Shown here in pieces: positions 6,500 to 12,588 of a stretch of DNA of 15,882 nucleotides. Each line of letters starts with the position of its first letter. Positions within the stretch are counted from its first letter, which is position 1. The DNA lies in the NCBI GenBank assembly GCA_937926195.1, contig CALEXZ010000015.1:1-15882 (forward strand). Reading direction: 5' to 3'. Made by a program: the position numbers and the translations under genes. Origin of the DNA: an uncultured Actinomyces sp. (lineage in GTDB: Bacteria > Actinomycetota > Actinomycetes > Actinomycetales > Actinomycetaceae). The notes beneath the pieces are model-generated. The model saw only the letters and a list, made by a program, of their open reading frames with translations. It was not told the DNA's origin and did not search any database.

Positions 6500-7606
6500 T
6501 CAGCGTGTGCCGGGGGCGGTGACGAAGTCGATGAGCTCCTCCATGCGTCCCAGCAGGCTCGGCTCCAGGTCCTTGTAGGTGCGCACCGTGGCGAGGATAC
6601 GCTGCCAGCCTCGGGCCACGTCGGCCTGGTCGGCGTGCGGCCAGCCGAGGGCCTCCAGCGTGCCGTGCTTGATGTCCGTGCCCCGGGGGACCTCGGGCCA
6701 CGCCCTCAGCCCCACGCGCTCGGGCTTGACCGCCTGCCACACGTCCACGTACGGGTGGCCCAGGACGAGGACGTTGTCCCCGCCGGGCATGGTGCGCACG
6801 CGCTCGGCGATGCGCGACTCCTTGGAGCCGGGCACGAGGTGGTCGACGAGCACCCCGGCCCGGCGCTCGGAGCTGGGGCCGAAGTCGGCCATGACCGCCT
6901 CGAGGTGGTCGACGCCGTCGAGCATGAGCACGACGACGCCCTCGTGGCGCAGGTCGTCGCCCCACACCTTCTCGACGAGCTCGGCGTCGTGACGGCCCTC
7001 GACCCAGATACGCGAGGCCCGCGCGACCTTCGCCCTCTCGTTCTCGACCGCATAGGAGCCCGAGGCGGTGAGCCTGCGTCCGGCGGCGCTGCGCGGGCCC
7101 GTGGGGGCGGCGGGGCGGGCGACGGGCGGGTCGAGGATGACGGGGCGCCCGTCGATCCAGAACCCGGGGCCCAGCGGGAAGCCGCGGCGGGTGCCCACCC
7201 GGTCCTCCAGGACGACGACGTGGCGGCCACCGGACTTCTCGACGGAGACGGCCGCCCCGACGAAGCCGCTCTGGCGGTCCTCGACGACGAGCCCCCGCGT
7301 GACGGGCACGTGCACTGACTCGGGGCGCACGGCGTGGGGGCCCACCCGGTGCGGGTCGGTGGCGAGCACATCGGTGCCGTAGCGGTCGCGGGCCGTGGGG
7401 CGGGCTGGCGGGGCAGCCTCGGCGCGCCGCCGCTCCAGGGGCGTCATGGCGCGGCGCCCGGCGGCGCGCATGGTCTCCTGCTCGCGCTGCGCCTGGGCGC
7501 GCAGGGCCGCGCGCCTGGCGGCGGTCGATCCCGGAACGGGGGCGCCGCCCCGTCCGGGGGCTCCGTCTGCTGCCGTGGGGCGTCGGGGCGTGTTCACCCA
7601 GGGCAC
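6500..7606 (-). CDS. DUF3097 family protein, conserved in actinobacteria
   Basis: This 368-residue protein of unknown function belongs to the actinobacterial DUF3097 family. The conserved part begins at about residue 75 (RYGTDVLA) and includes RGLVVEDRQSGFVGA (104-118), FPLGPGFWIDGRPV (143-156), TASGSYAV (180-187), the block RIWVEGRHDAELVEKVWGDD (199-218), GVLVDHLVPGSKESRIAERV (251-270), LGHPYVDVWQAVKP (282-295), RAWPEVPRG and YKDLEPSLLGRMEELIDFV. The first 74 residues are Arg/Ala/Pro-rich and probably disordered or helical. The EG..D and LVDHLVPG blocks resemble the two acidic motifs of TOPRIM domains such as RNase M5, which is my inference. The start is GTG 7606; a GAGG 10 nt upstream is only moderate, and GTG three codons downstream is an alternative. 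The gene runs divergently from hrcA. Confidence 0.88.
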   Translation of the reverse strand: MPWVNTPRRPTAADGAPGRGGAPVPGSTAARRAALRAQAQREQETMRAAGRRAMTPLERRRAEAAPPARPTARDRYGTDVLATDPHRVGPHAVRPESVHVPVTRGLVVEDRQSGFVGAAVSVEKSGGRHVVVLEDRVGTRRGFPLGPGFWIDGRPVILDPPVARPAAPTGPRSAAGRRLTASGSYAVENERAKVARASRIWVEGRHDAELVEKVWGDDLRHEGVVVLMLDGVDHLEAVMADFGPSSERRAGVLVDHLVPGSKESRIAERVRTMPGGDNVLVLGHPYVDVWQAVKPERVGLRAWPEVPRGTDIKHGTLEALGWPHADQADVARGWQRILATVRTYKDLEPSLLGRMEELIDFVTAPGTR

Positions 7607-7634
7607 GGTAGGGGAACCTCACGCCCGAGGGTGG

Positions 7635-7662
7635 CCTGACCCGCCGGGCCCCGGCGTAGGAT
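7635..7662 (+). promoter_or_regulatory. Candidate hrcA promoter overlapping CIRCE
   Basis: TAGGAT (7657-7662) fits the -10 consensus, and CCTGAC (7635-7640) sits 16 nt upstream as a plausible -35. Transcription would start near 7669, within the CIRCE inverted repeat. That is the classical arrangement in which bound HrcA blocks initiation. Confidence 0.55.
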
Positions 7663-7687
7663 GGCACTCACACCGTGAGAGTGCTAA
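7661..7687 (+). promoter_or_regulatory. CIRCE operator (HrcA binding site)
   Basis: GCACTC (7664-7669), a 9-nt spacer (7670-7678) and GAGTGC (7679-7684) form the CIRCE core. The right arm GAGTGCTAA is a full match to the consensus TTAGCACTC-N9-GAGTGCTAA. The outer three positions of the left arm read ATG instead of TTA and coincide with the end of the -10 box. The site lies 56 nt before the hrcA start and implies heat-inducible autoregulation by HrcA. Confidence 0.9.
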
Positions 7688-7742
7688 GCACCCGCGAGAG
7701 GCAGGCACCCGCCCAGCGCTGACGAGGAGGAAGGAGACCCGC

Positions 7743-8792
7743 ATGGCCGACGACCGCCGCCTCAAGGTCCTGTCCGCCATCGTCACCGACTTCGTGCGCA
7801 CCCGCGAGCCGGTGGGCTCACGCGCCCTGGCCGAGCGCTACCGCCTCGGCGTCTCCCCGGCGACGATCCGCAACGACATGGCGGCACTGGAGGACGAGGG
7901 CTACATCCACCAGCCCCACACCAGCGCCGGACGCGTGCCCACCGAGAAGGGCTACCGCCTCTTCGTCGACGAGGTCGCCCGCGTCAAGCCCCTGTCCGCC
8001 CCGGAGCGGGCCGCCATCACCGCCCTGCTCACCGGCGAGGCGGACCTCGAGCAGGTCGTCGCCCGCACGGTGCGCGTCCTCGCCCAGCTCACCGGCCAGC
8101 TCGCGGTCGTCGAGTACCCCAGCCTCAGGCTCACCTCCCTGCGTCACCTCGAGCTCGTGGCCCTGGGACCCACCCGCGTGCTCGTCGTCATCATCACCGA
8201 CACCGGACGCGTCGAGCAGCGCACCGTCGTCATGGACGGCGAGGTCATCGACCTGCCGGCCCTGGAGCACCTGCGGGTGCGCCTCAACGCCGCCCTCGTG
8301 GGCAGCCGGGCGGCCGACGTCGTACCCGTCCTGGAGTCCCTCGCCGAGCAGGCCCCCGAGGAGCAGCGCCTCCTGCTGCGCGCCGTCACCGGAGCGATCG
8401 TCGACGCCCTGCGGCCCGACGCCGAGGAGCGCCTCGTCGTCGCCGGAACCGCGAACCTGGCGCGCTCCACCCCCGACTTCTCCTCCCTGGGACCGCTCCT
8501 GGACGCCGTCGAGGAACAGGTGGTGCTGCTGCGCCTGCTGGCCGACGGCGGAGCCCCCGCCTCGCGCGCCGCCGGCGACGGCATGCGCGTGTCCATCGGC
8601 TCGGAGAACCACGACGAGGCGCTGGCCGAGGCCAGCGTCGTCTCCGCCTCCTACACGGCCGGGTCGCAGGACGCCGTCGCCCACCTGGGCGTTATCGGCC
8701 CCACCCGCATGGACTACCCGGCGACGATGGCCTCCGTGCGGGCCGTCGCCCGCTACCTCACCCGGTTCCTCTCCGGGACCGACCCCCGGTGA
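7743..8792 (+). CDS. hrcA: Heat-inducible transcription repressor HrcA
   Basis: HrcA binds CIRCE operators and represses chaperone genes (groESL, and here hrcA-dnaJ); GroEL activity keeps it functional. The 349-residue protein has the N-terminal winged helix-turn-helix at about 1-75, with the signatures REPVGSRALAERY (21-33), VSPATIRNDMAALEDEG (37-53), HTSAGRVPTEKGYR (59-72) and FVDEVARVK. The HrcA C-terminal domain follows, including QLTGQLAVVEYPSL and, near the end, VAHLGVIGPTRMDYPATMASVRAVARYL written in family-typical order. ATG 7743 is supported by AAGGAG (7731-7736) 6 nt upstream. The upstream open frame back to 7395 lies across the promoter and CIRCE and is not coding. dnaJ follows after 51 nt, and the two form the usual actinobacterial hrcA-dnaJ2 unit. 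Confidence 0.97.
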   Translation: MADDRRLKVLSAIVTDFVRTREPVGSRALAERYRLGVSPATIRNDMAALEDEGYIHQPHTSAGRVPTEKGYRLFVDEVARVKPLSAPERAAITALLTGEADLEQVVARTVRVLAQLTGQLAVVEYPSLRLTSLRHLELVALGPTRVLVVIITDTGRVEQRTVVMDGEVIDLPALEHLRVRLNAALVGSRAADVVPVLESLAEQAPEEQRLLLRAVTGAIVDALRPDAEERLVVAGTANLARSTPDFSSLGPLLDAVEEQVVLLRLLADGGAPASRAAGDGMRVSIGSENHDEALAEASVVSASYTAGSQDAVAHLGVIGPTRMDYPATMASVRAVARYLTRFLSGTDPR

Positions 8793-8843
8793 CGCACCGG
8801 CCCCGCTGAACACGCTGACGAACACGAAGGACGAGTCCCACCT

Positions 8844-9980
8844 GTGAGCGACTACTACGAGCTGCTGGGCGTGAGCCGAGACGCCACCGCCGACGAGATC
8901 AAGAAGGCCTACCGCAAGAAGGCGCGCCAGCTGCACCCCGACGTCGCCGGCCCCGGCCACGAGGACGAGTTCAAGGCCGTGTCGGTGGCCTATGACGTTC
9001 TCTCCGACCCCGACAAGCGCAAGATGTACGACCTCGGAGGCGAGGACGCCCTGCGCGGCGGAGGCGCCGGCGGCTTCCCCGGAGCGGACTTCACCGACCT
9101 GGGGGGCATGTTCCAGGCCTTCTTCGGCGGTGGCCAGAGCCGGGGTCCGGCCTCACGGGCCAGGCGCGGCCAGGACGGGATGGTGGCCGTGCCCGTCACG
9201 CTCGCCGACGTCGCCTTCGGTGCCACCAAGAGCGTCCAGGTGGACACCTACGTCCAGTGCGCCACCTGCCAGGGGTCGTGCTGCGCGCCGGGCACGTCCC
9301 CGGTGCAGTGCACCGGCTGCGGCGGCCAGGGGCAGGTCCAGCGCGTCCAGCGCTCCTTCCTGGGCAACATCATGACCAGCGCGCCCTGCCCCGAGTGCGG
9401 CGGCTACGGCACGAGGATCGTCACCCCCTGCCAGGAGTGTGCGGGCGAGGGACGCATCCACGTGCGCCGCGACATCGACATCAACGTCCCCGCGGGCGTG
9501 TCCACCGGCACGCGCCTGCGCCTGTCCGGCCAGGGCGAGGCGGGAGTCGGTGGCGGCCCGGCCGGTGACCTGTACGCCATCATCCAGGAGCAGAGGCACC
9601 CCACCCTCGAGCGCGACGGCGACGACCTCGTCACCGAGCTGCGCGTGCCCATGACGGCCGCCGCTCTGGGCGCCACCTTCACCGTGGAGACACTCGACGG
9701 CGACCAGGAGGTGAACGTGCGGGCCGGTGCCCAGTCGGGCGACGACATCCGCCTCGACGGGCTGGGCGTGGGGCGTCTGCGCCGCAAGGGCCGTGGGGAC
9801 CTGCACGTCGTGCTCACCGTCGAGACGCCCACCCGGCTCACCGACCGTCAGCGCGAGCTGCTGGAGGAGCTTGCGGCGCTGCGCGGGGAGGACGGCTACG
9901 TGGCCGCCGAGGAGGGGCTGCTCGACCGGATCAAGAACGCAGGCAAGGGCAAGGGCGGCAAGGCGCGCAAGCGCCGCTGA
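8844..9980 (+). CDS. dnaJ: Chaperone DnaJ, DnaJ2 type
   Basis: DnaJ stimulates DnaK ATPase activity and delivers unfolded clients. The 378-residue protein has a J domain at 1-65 (DYYELLGVSRDAT, HPD at 31-33) and a short Gly/Phe region at 70-97. Four zinc-binding repeats follow: C139ATC142, C156TGC159, C182PEC185 and C196QEC199. The C-terminal substrate domain begins at RDIDINVPAGV (209 onwards). The short G/F linker and the QRSFLG...PCPECGGYG pattern match the second actinobacterial DnaJ, which travels with hrcA, rather than DnaJ1 of the dnaK-grpE operon. The first zinc repeat is unusual: the canonical CxxCxGxG reads CATCQGSC followed by a second Cys (146 and 147), with the last glycine lost. 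GTG 8844 is the start; GAAGGA lies 12 nt upstream, a rather long spacing. Confidence 0.96.
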   Translation: MSDYYELLGVSRDATADEIKKAYRKKARQLHPDVAGPGHEDEFKAVSVAYDVLSDPDKRKMYDLGGEDALRGGGAGGFPGADFTDLGGMFQAFFGGGQSRGPASRARRGQDGMVAVPVTLADVAFGATKSVQVDTYVQCATCQGSCCAPGTSPVQCTGCGGQGQVQRVQRSFLGNIMTSAPCPECGGYGTRIVTPCQECAGEGRIHVRRDIDINVPAGVSTGTRLRLSGQGEAGVGGGPAGDLYAIIQEQRHPTLERDGDDLVTELRVPMTAAALGATFTVETLDGDQEVNVRAGAQSGDDIRLDGLGVGRLRRKGRGDLHVVLTVETPTRLTDRQRELLEELAALRGEDGYVAAEEGLLDRIKNAGKGKGGKARKRR

Positions 9981-10025
9981 GAGCGGATGCCCACCGAGGG
10001 CGGGATCCCGTCGGAGGCAAGTGCC

Positions 10026-10062
10026 GGCCGGAGGCAGGGGCCCGCGGGCGGGGCTCCCGGCC
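10026..10062. terminator. Hairpin between convergent dnaJ and yggS, probable bidirectional terminator
   Basis: GGCCGGAG (10026-10033) pairs with CTCCCGGCC (10054-10062), with one bulged base, enclosing a very GC-rich loop. It abuts the yggS stop codon on the minus strand and lies about 45 nt after the dnaJ stop. There is no T-run on either strand, so the terminator role rests on position and stem strength. Confidence 0.45.
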
Positions 10063-10836
10063 TCAGCGGCCGTCGGCCAGGCCCGGCCAGTACATGCTGT
10101 CCGGGGTGGGACGCTGGCCGAAGATCGCCTGCCCCACCCGCACGCAGGTCGAGCCGTGCTCGACAGCGAGCTCGAAGTCGCCGCTCATCCCCATGGACAG
10201 CTCGCCCTCACCGACGGTGCCCGCCTGCCGGGCGGCGTCGCGCAGCTCGCGCATGAGCCGGAAGCAGCCGACGACTCGCTCACGGTCCTCGGTGTGGGCG
10301 GCGAGGGTCATGAGACCGCGCACCCTCAGCGAGGCGTAGGCGGGCAGCGCCTCCAGGAAGGCGGGCACCTGCTCGGGCGCCAGCCCGAACTTCGTGTCCT
10401 CACCGGAGGAGTTGACCTGGACGTAGACGTCCAGGCCCCGGCCCGCAGCCTGAAGACGCCGGTCGAGGGCCTCGGCGACCCGCAGGGAGTCAAGGGCCTG
10501 GAACTCGTGGGCGAAGGTGGCCACGTCCTTGGCCTTGTTGGTCTGCAGGTGGCCGATGAGCGCCCAGTGGATGGCGAGGTCGGCCATGGCGGTGGCCTTG
10601 CCGAGGGCCTCCTGGACCTTGTTCTCGCCCATCTGGGTGACACCGGCCTCGTAGGCGGTCCGCAGCCGCGCCTCGTCGACGGTCTTGGTCACGGGCAGGA
10701 GCCTGACCTCGGCGCTGTCGCGCCCGGCCCGCGTCGCGGCGGCGTCGACCCGGGCACGCACCGCCGCGAGGTTCGCGGCGATCTCGGCGACGGTCTGGGC
10801 GTGCTCGGGAAAGGCGTCGGGGGAGTGGGGGCTCAT
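10063..10836 (-). CDS. YggS family pyridoxal phosphate homeostasis protein (PLPBP)
   Basis: PLPBP proteins bind pyridoxal 5'-phosphate without known catalysis and buffer vitamin B6 and amino-acid pools in the cytosol. The 257-residue protein has the fold-type III barrel signatures of the family: LLPVTKTV with the Schiff-base lysine Lys51, QMGENKVQEAL (68-78), IHWALIGHLQTNKAK (89-103), YVQVNSSGEDTKFGL, VRGLMTLA, and ELSMGMSGDFELAVEHGSTCVRVGQAIFG near the end. ATG 10836 is the start. No ribosome binding site precedes it; instead a -10-like TAGCGT (minus strand, 10850-10845) ends 8 nt upstream, suggesting a leaderless message. In many actinobacteria yggS sits near ftsZ and sepF. Here it stands alone, opposite in direction to dnaJ and rsmE. 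The long open frame upstream of ATG 10836 runs over rsmE and is not coding. Confidence 0.93.
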   Translation of the reverse strand: MSPHSPDAFPEHAQTVAEIAANLAAVRARVDAAATRAGRDSAEVRLLPVTKTVDEARLRTAYEAGVTQMGENKVQEALGKATAMADLAIHWALIGHLQTNKAKDVATFAHEFQALDSLRVAEALDRRLQAAGRGLDVYVQVNSSGEDTKFGLAPEQVPAFLEALPAYASLRVRGLMTLAAHTEDRERVVGCFRLMRELRDAARQAGTVGEGELSMGMSGDFELAVEHGSTCVRVGQAIFGQRPTPDSMYWPGLADGR

Positions 10837-10844
10837 GGAAGGCG

Positions 10845-10850
10845 ACGCTA
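10845..10850 (-). promoter_or_regulatory. Candidate -10 element for leaderless yggS
   Basis: On the minus strand TAGCGT fits TAnnnT and is separated by 8 nt from the yggS ATG. No Shine-Dalgarno sequence is present between them, so transcription may begin at or next to the start codon. No clear -35 element is visible. Confidence 0.4.
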
Positions 10851-10920
10851 GCACCGGTGGGCACGCGGTGACCGGGAGGCCGAGCGGCCGGGTGGCCGGG
10901 TGGTCGGTGGCCCCGGCCCG

Positions 10921-10926
10921 TAGGCT
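10921..10926 (+). promoter_or_regulatory. Candidate -10 element for leaderless rsmE
   Basis: TAGGCT fits TAnnnT and is followed by exactly 7 nt and then the GTG start of rsmE at 10934. A GGGG directly after the hexamer is too close to the start (3 nt) to serve as a normal ribosome binding site. No convincing -35 is present. Confidence 0.45.
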
Positions 10927-10933
10927 GGGGCGC

Positions 10934-11773
10934 GTGACCGCACCTGTCTTCGTTCTCACGGCCGACACCATCGAGCCGTCCGGGGCCGCCGCCACGGCCC
11001 GGGCCGGTGACCTCCTTGTCCTCACCGGCTCCGAGGCCCGGCACGCGGTGACGGTCCGGCGCCTGCGGGCCGGTGAGCGGGTGGACCTGGTCGACGGCGA
11101 GGGGCTGAGGCTCGTGTGCGAGGTGACCCAGCCTGGGGCCGGGGGAGCCAAGGACCGTCTGGGTGTGCGCGTGACCGAGAGGGGCGAGGAGGCGACGGCG
11201 CCGCTGCGCTTGGCCCTGGTCCAGGCGCTGGCCAAGGGCGGGCGTGACGAGCAGGCGGTGGAGACGGCCACAGAGGTGGGGGCCGACCTCGTGGTCCCGT
11301 GGCAGGCGAGCCGCTGCGTGTCCGTGTGGAACGGCCCGAAGGCCGCCAAGGGGCGTGCCCGGTGGCAGGCGACCGCCCACGAGGCGGCCAAGCAGGCCCG
11401 ACGCTCCCGGGTGCCCGCTGTCGAGGAGGCACACTCCACGCCCCAGCTGTGCACCTGGGTGGCCCGGGCCGTCGAGGCCGGGGGAGTGGTGCTCGTGCTG
11501 CACGAGGAGGGCACGCGGCCGATCAGGCAGGTGAGTCTGCCGTGCGCGCCTGAGGACGCGGGCACGCCTCAGGAGGCCGGTGCGGAGGCGGGCGAGCCGC
11601 CGGTGCTCGGCGTCGTCGTCGGCCCCGAGGGCGGCATCAGCGAGCAGGAGGTCAGCGCGCTGGAGGCGGCGGGCGCCACGACGGTGCGCCTGGGTCCGCA
11701 CGTCATGCGCACGGCCAGCGCCGGGCCGGTGGCCCTGGCCGTCCTCGCCCAACGGGCGGGGCTATGGGGCTGA
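10934..11773 (+). CDS. rsmE: 16S rRNA (uracil(1498)-N3)-methyltransferase RsmE
   Basis: RsmE methylates N3 of U1498 in helix 44 of 16S rRNA in assembled 30S subunits, using SAM. The 279-residue protein has an N-terminal PUA-like domain (to about residue 85, with EARHAVTVRRLRAGERVDLVDG) and a SPOUT-class trefoil-knot domain. Visible motifs are LVQALAKGGRDEQAVETATEVGAD (96-118 region), AHEAAKQARRSRVP, VVVGPEGGISEQEV (227-240) and RLGPHVMRT (252-260). A Pro/Glu/Ala-rich insertion at about 203-222 precedes the knot. GTG 10934 gives the normal family length. The open frame continues upstream to 10685, but that part overlaps yggS. rsmE downstream of dnaJ is conserved in actinobacteria; here yggS has been placed between them. 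Confidence 0.95.
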   Translation: MTAPVFVLTADTIEPSGAAATARAGDLLVLTGSEARHAVTVRRLRAGERVDLVDGEGLRLVCEVTQPGAGGAKDRLGVRVTERGEEATAPLRLALVQALAKGGRDEQAVETATEVGADLVVPWQASRCVSVWNGPKAAKGRARWQATAHEAAKQARRSRVPAVEEAHSTPQLCTWVARAVEAGGVVLVLHEEGTRPIRQVSLPCAPEDAGTPQEAGAEAGEPPVLGVVVGPEGGISEQEVSALEAAGATTVRLGPHVMRTASAGPVALAVLAQRAGLWG

Positions 11774-11800
11774 AGGCGGTGGCTCGGTGCGCGGGAGCCC

Positions 11801-11806
11801 TAGCAT
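11801..11806 (+). promoter_or_regulatory. Candidate -10 element before the DUF4241 gene
   Basis: TAGCAT fits TAnnnT and lies 7 nt before GTG 11814, the same geometry as at rsmE. It also contains the alternative ATG start (11805), so it cannot be a working -10 box for a transcript translated from that ATG. Confidence 0.3.
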
Positions 11807-12497
11807 GGCGCGTGTGAGCACCGACCTGACGGGCAACGGCCTGAGCTTCTACGCCCTGGCGTCCGGCCCGGTCCCCAGCCCTTTCGAGAAGGACAACAGG
11901 TACTTCCCCACGGACATGGTGCCCCTGAGCGTCCTAGACCTCGGGGTGCTGCGTGTGCCCTCGGGGCGTGTCGAGGCCTGCGACCCCTTCGTCTGTCTCG
12001 GTGACGGCCTGGTGTTCGAGGTCGGGCCGGGCGACTACCCGGTGAGGGTGACGATCGCCGACGTCTCCAGGAAGCACGACGGCTCCCACGAGCGCAACGC
12101 GTACCTGTCCCTCGTGCTGGCCGACGGCGAGCCCACCGCCGTCGAAGCGGCTGAGCCGCTGCAGGGTGCGGGGTACCTGGGCGTGGACTCGGGCATGGTG
12201 GCCTTCGTCGACGCCGAGGCCGCCGTCGCCATGTCGGTCCTGGCCGACGGGGCCAACCTCTACGACGACTTCGAGCCCGAGCCCTGGTGCGTGCCCGTGG
12301 ACTCGCCCGAGCACTACCGCGAGGGGATGGCGAATATCGTCATGCCCCTGGACCGGGCGGGGGAGAACATCATCATGGCCTCCTCCGGGTGGGGCGACGG
12401 CTACTACCCGGTCGTGCTCACCCGCGCCGCCGACGGCGCCCCGCTGGGCCTTCACATCGACCTGGGTGTCGTGGGCGAGGACGACGACGGGGCCTGA
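11805..12497 (+). CDS. DUF4241 domain-containing protein
   Basis: This 230-residue soluble protein appears to belong to the DUF4241 family, whose function is unknown. Recognisable blocks are LDLGVLRVPSGRVEACDPFVCLG (44-66 region), VGPGDYPVRVTIADV, RNAYLSLVLADGEP, GYLGVDSGMVAFVDAEAA, ANIVMP and IIMASSGWGDGYYPVVLTRAADG near the C-terminus. There is no signal peptide, membrane segment or catalytic motif that I can name. Two starts are possible. ATG 11805 has GGGAG (11793-11797) 7 nt upstream. GTG 11814 would suit a leaderless transcript from TAGCAT at 11801-11806 and gives 227 residues. The gene follows rsmE by 31 nt. The C-terminus is highly acidic (GEDDDGA). Confidence 0.82.
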   Translation: MARVSTDLTGNGLSFYALASGPVPSPFEKDNRYFPTDMVPLSVLDLGVLRVPSGRVEACDPFVCLGDGLVFEVGPGDYPVRVTIADVSRKHDGSHERNAYLSLVLADGEPTAVEAAEPLQGAGYLGVDSGMVAFVDAEAAVAMSVLADGANLYDDFEPEPWCVPVDSPEHYREGMANIVMPLDRAGENIIMASSGWGDGYYPVVLTRAADGAPLGLHIDLGVVGEDDDGA

Positions 12498-12522
12498 GGT
12501 CCATGGCGGCCCAGGGTGGTTG

Positions 12523-12540
12523 CCGGTGTGCTAACACTGG
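12523..12540. promoter_or_regulatory. Inverted repeat between the DUF4241 and helicase genes
   Basis: CCGGTGT (12523-12529), a GCTA loop, and ACACTGG (12534-12540) form a 7-bp dyad with one G-T pair, 25 nt after the DUF4241 stop and 48 nt before the helicase ATG. It could be a terminator for the former or an operator for the latter; the sequence does not decide. No convincing promoter hexamers were found in this 91-base gap. Confidence 0.35.
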
Positions 12541-12588
12541 TCGGCTGAGCTGTGAATACGTGTCGGACCCGTGCGGCAGACTCGGTTC

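Noticed and set aside
7395..7742. An upstream extension of the hrcA frame
   Set aside because: It would run over the DUF3097 N-terminus, the promoter and CIRCE; ATG 7743 has an ideal ribosome binding site and the normal HrcA N-terminus.
10837..11565. A 243-residue upstream extension of the yggS reading frame
   Set aside because: It overlaps rsmE completely, and the PLPBP family begins close to ATG 10836.
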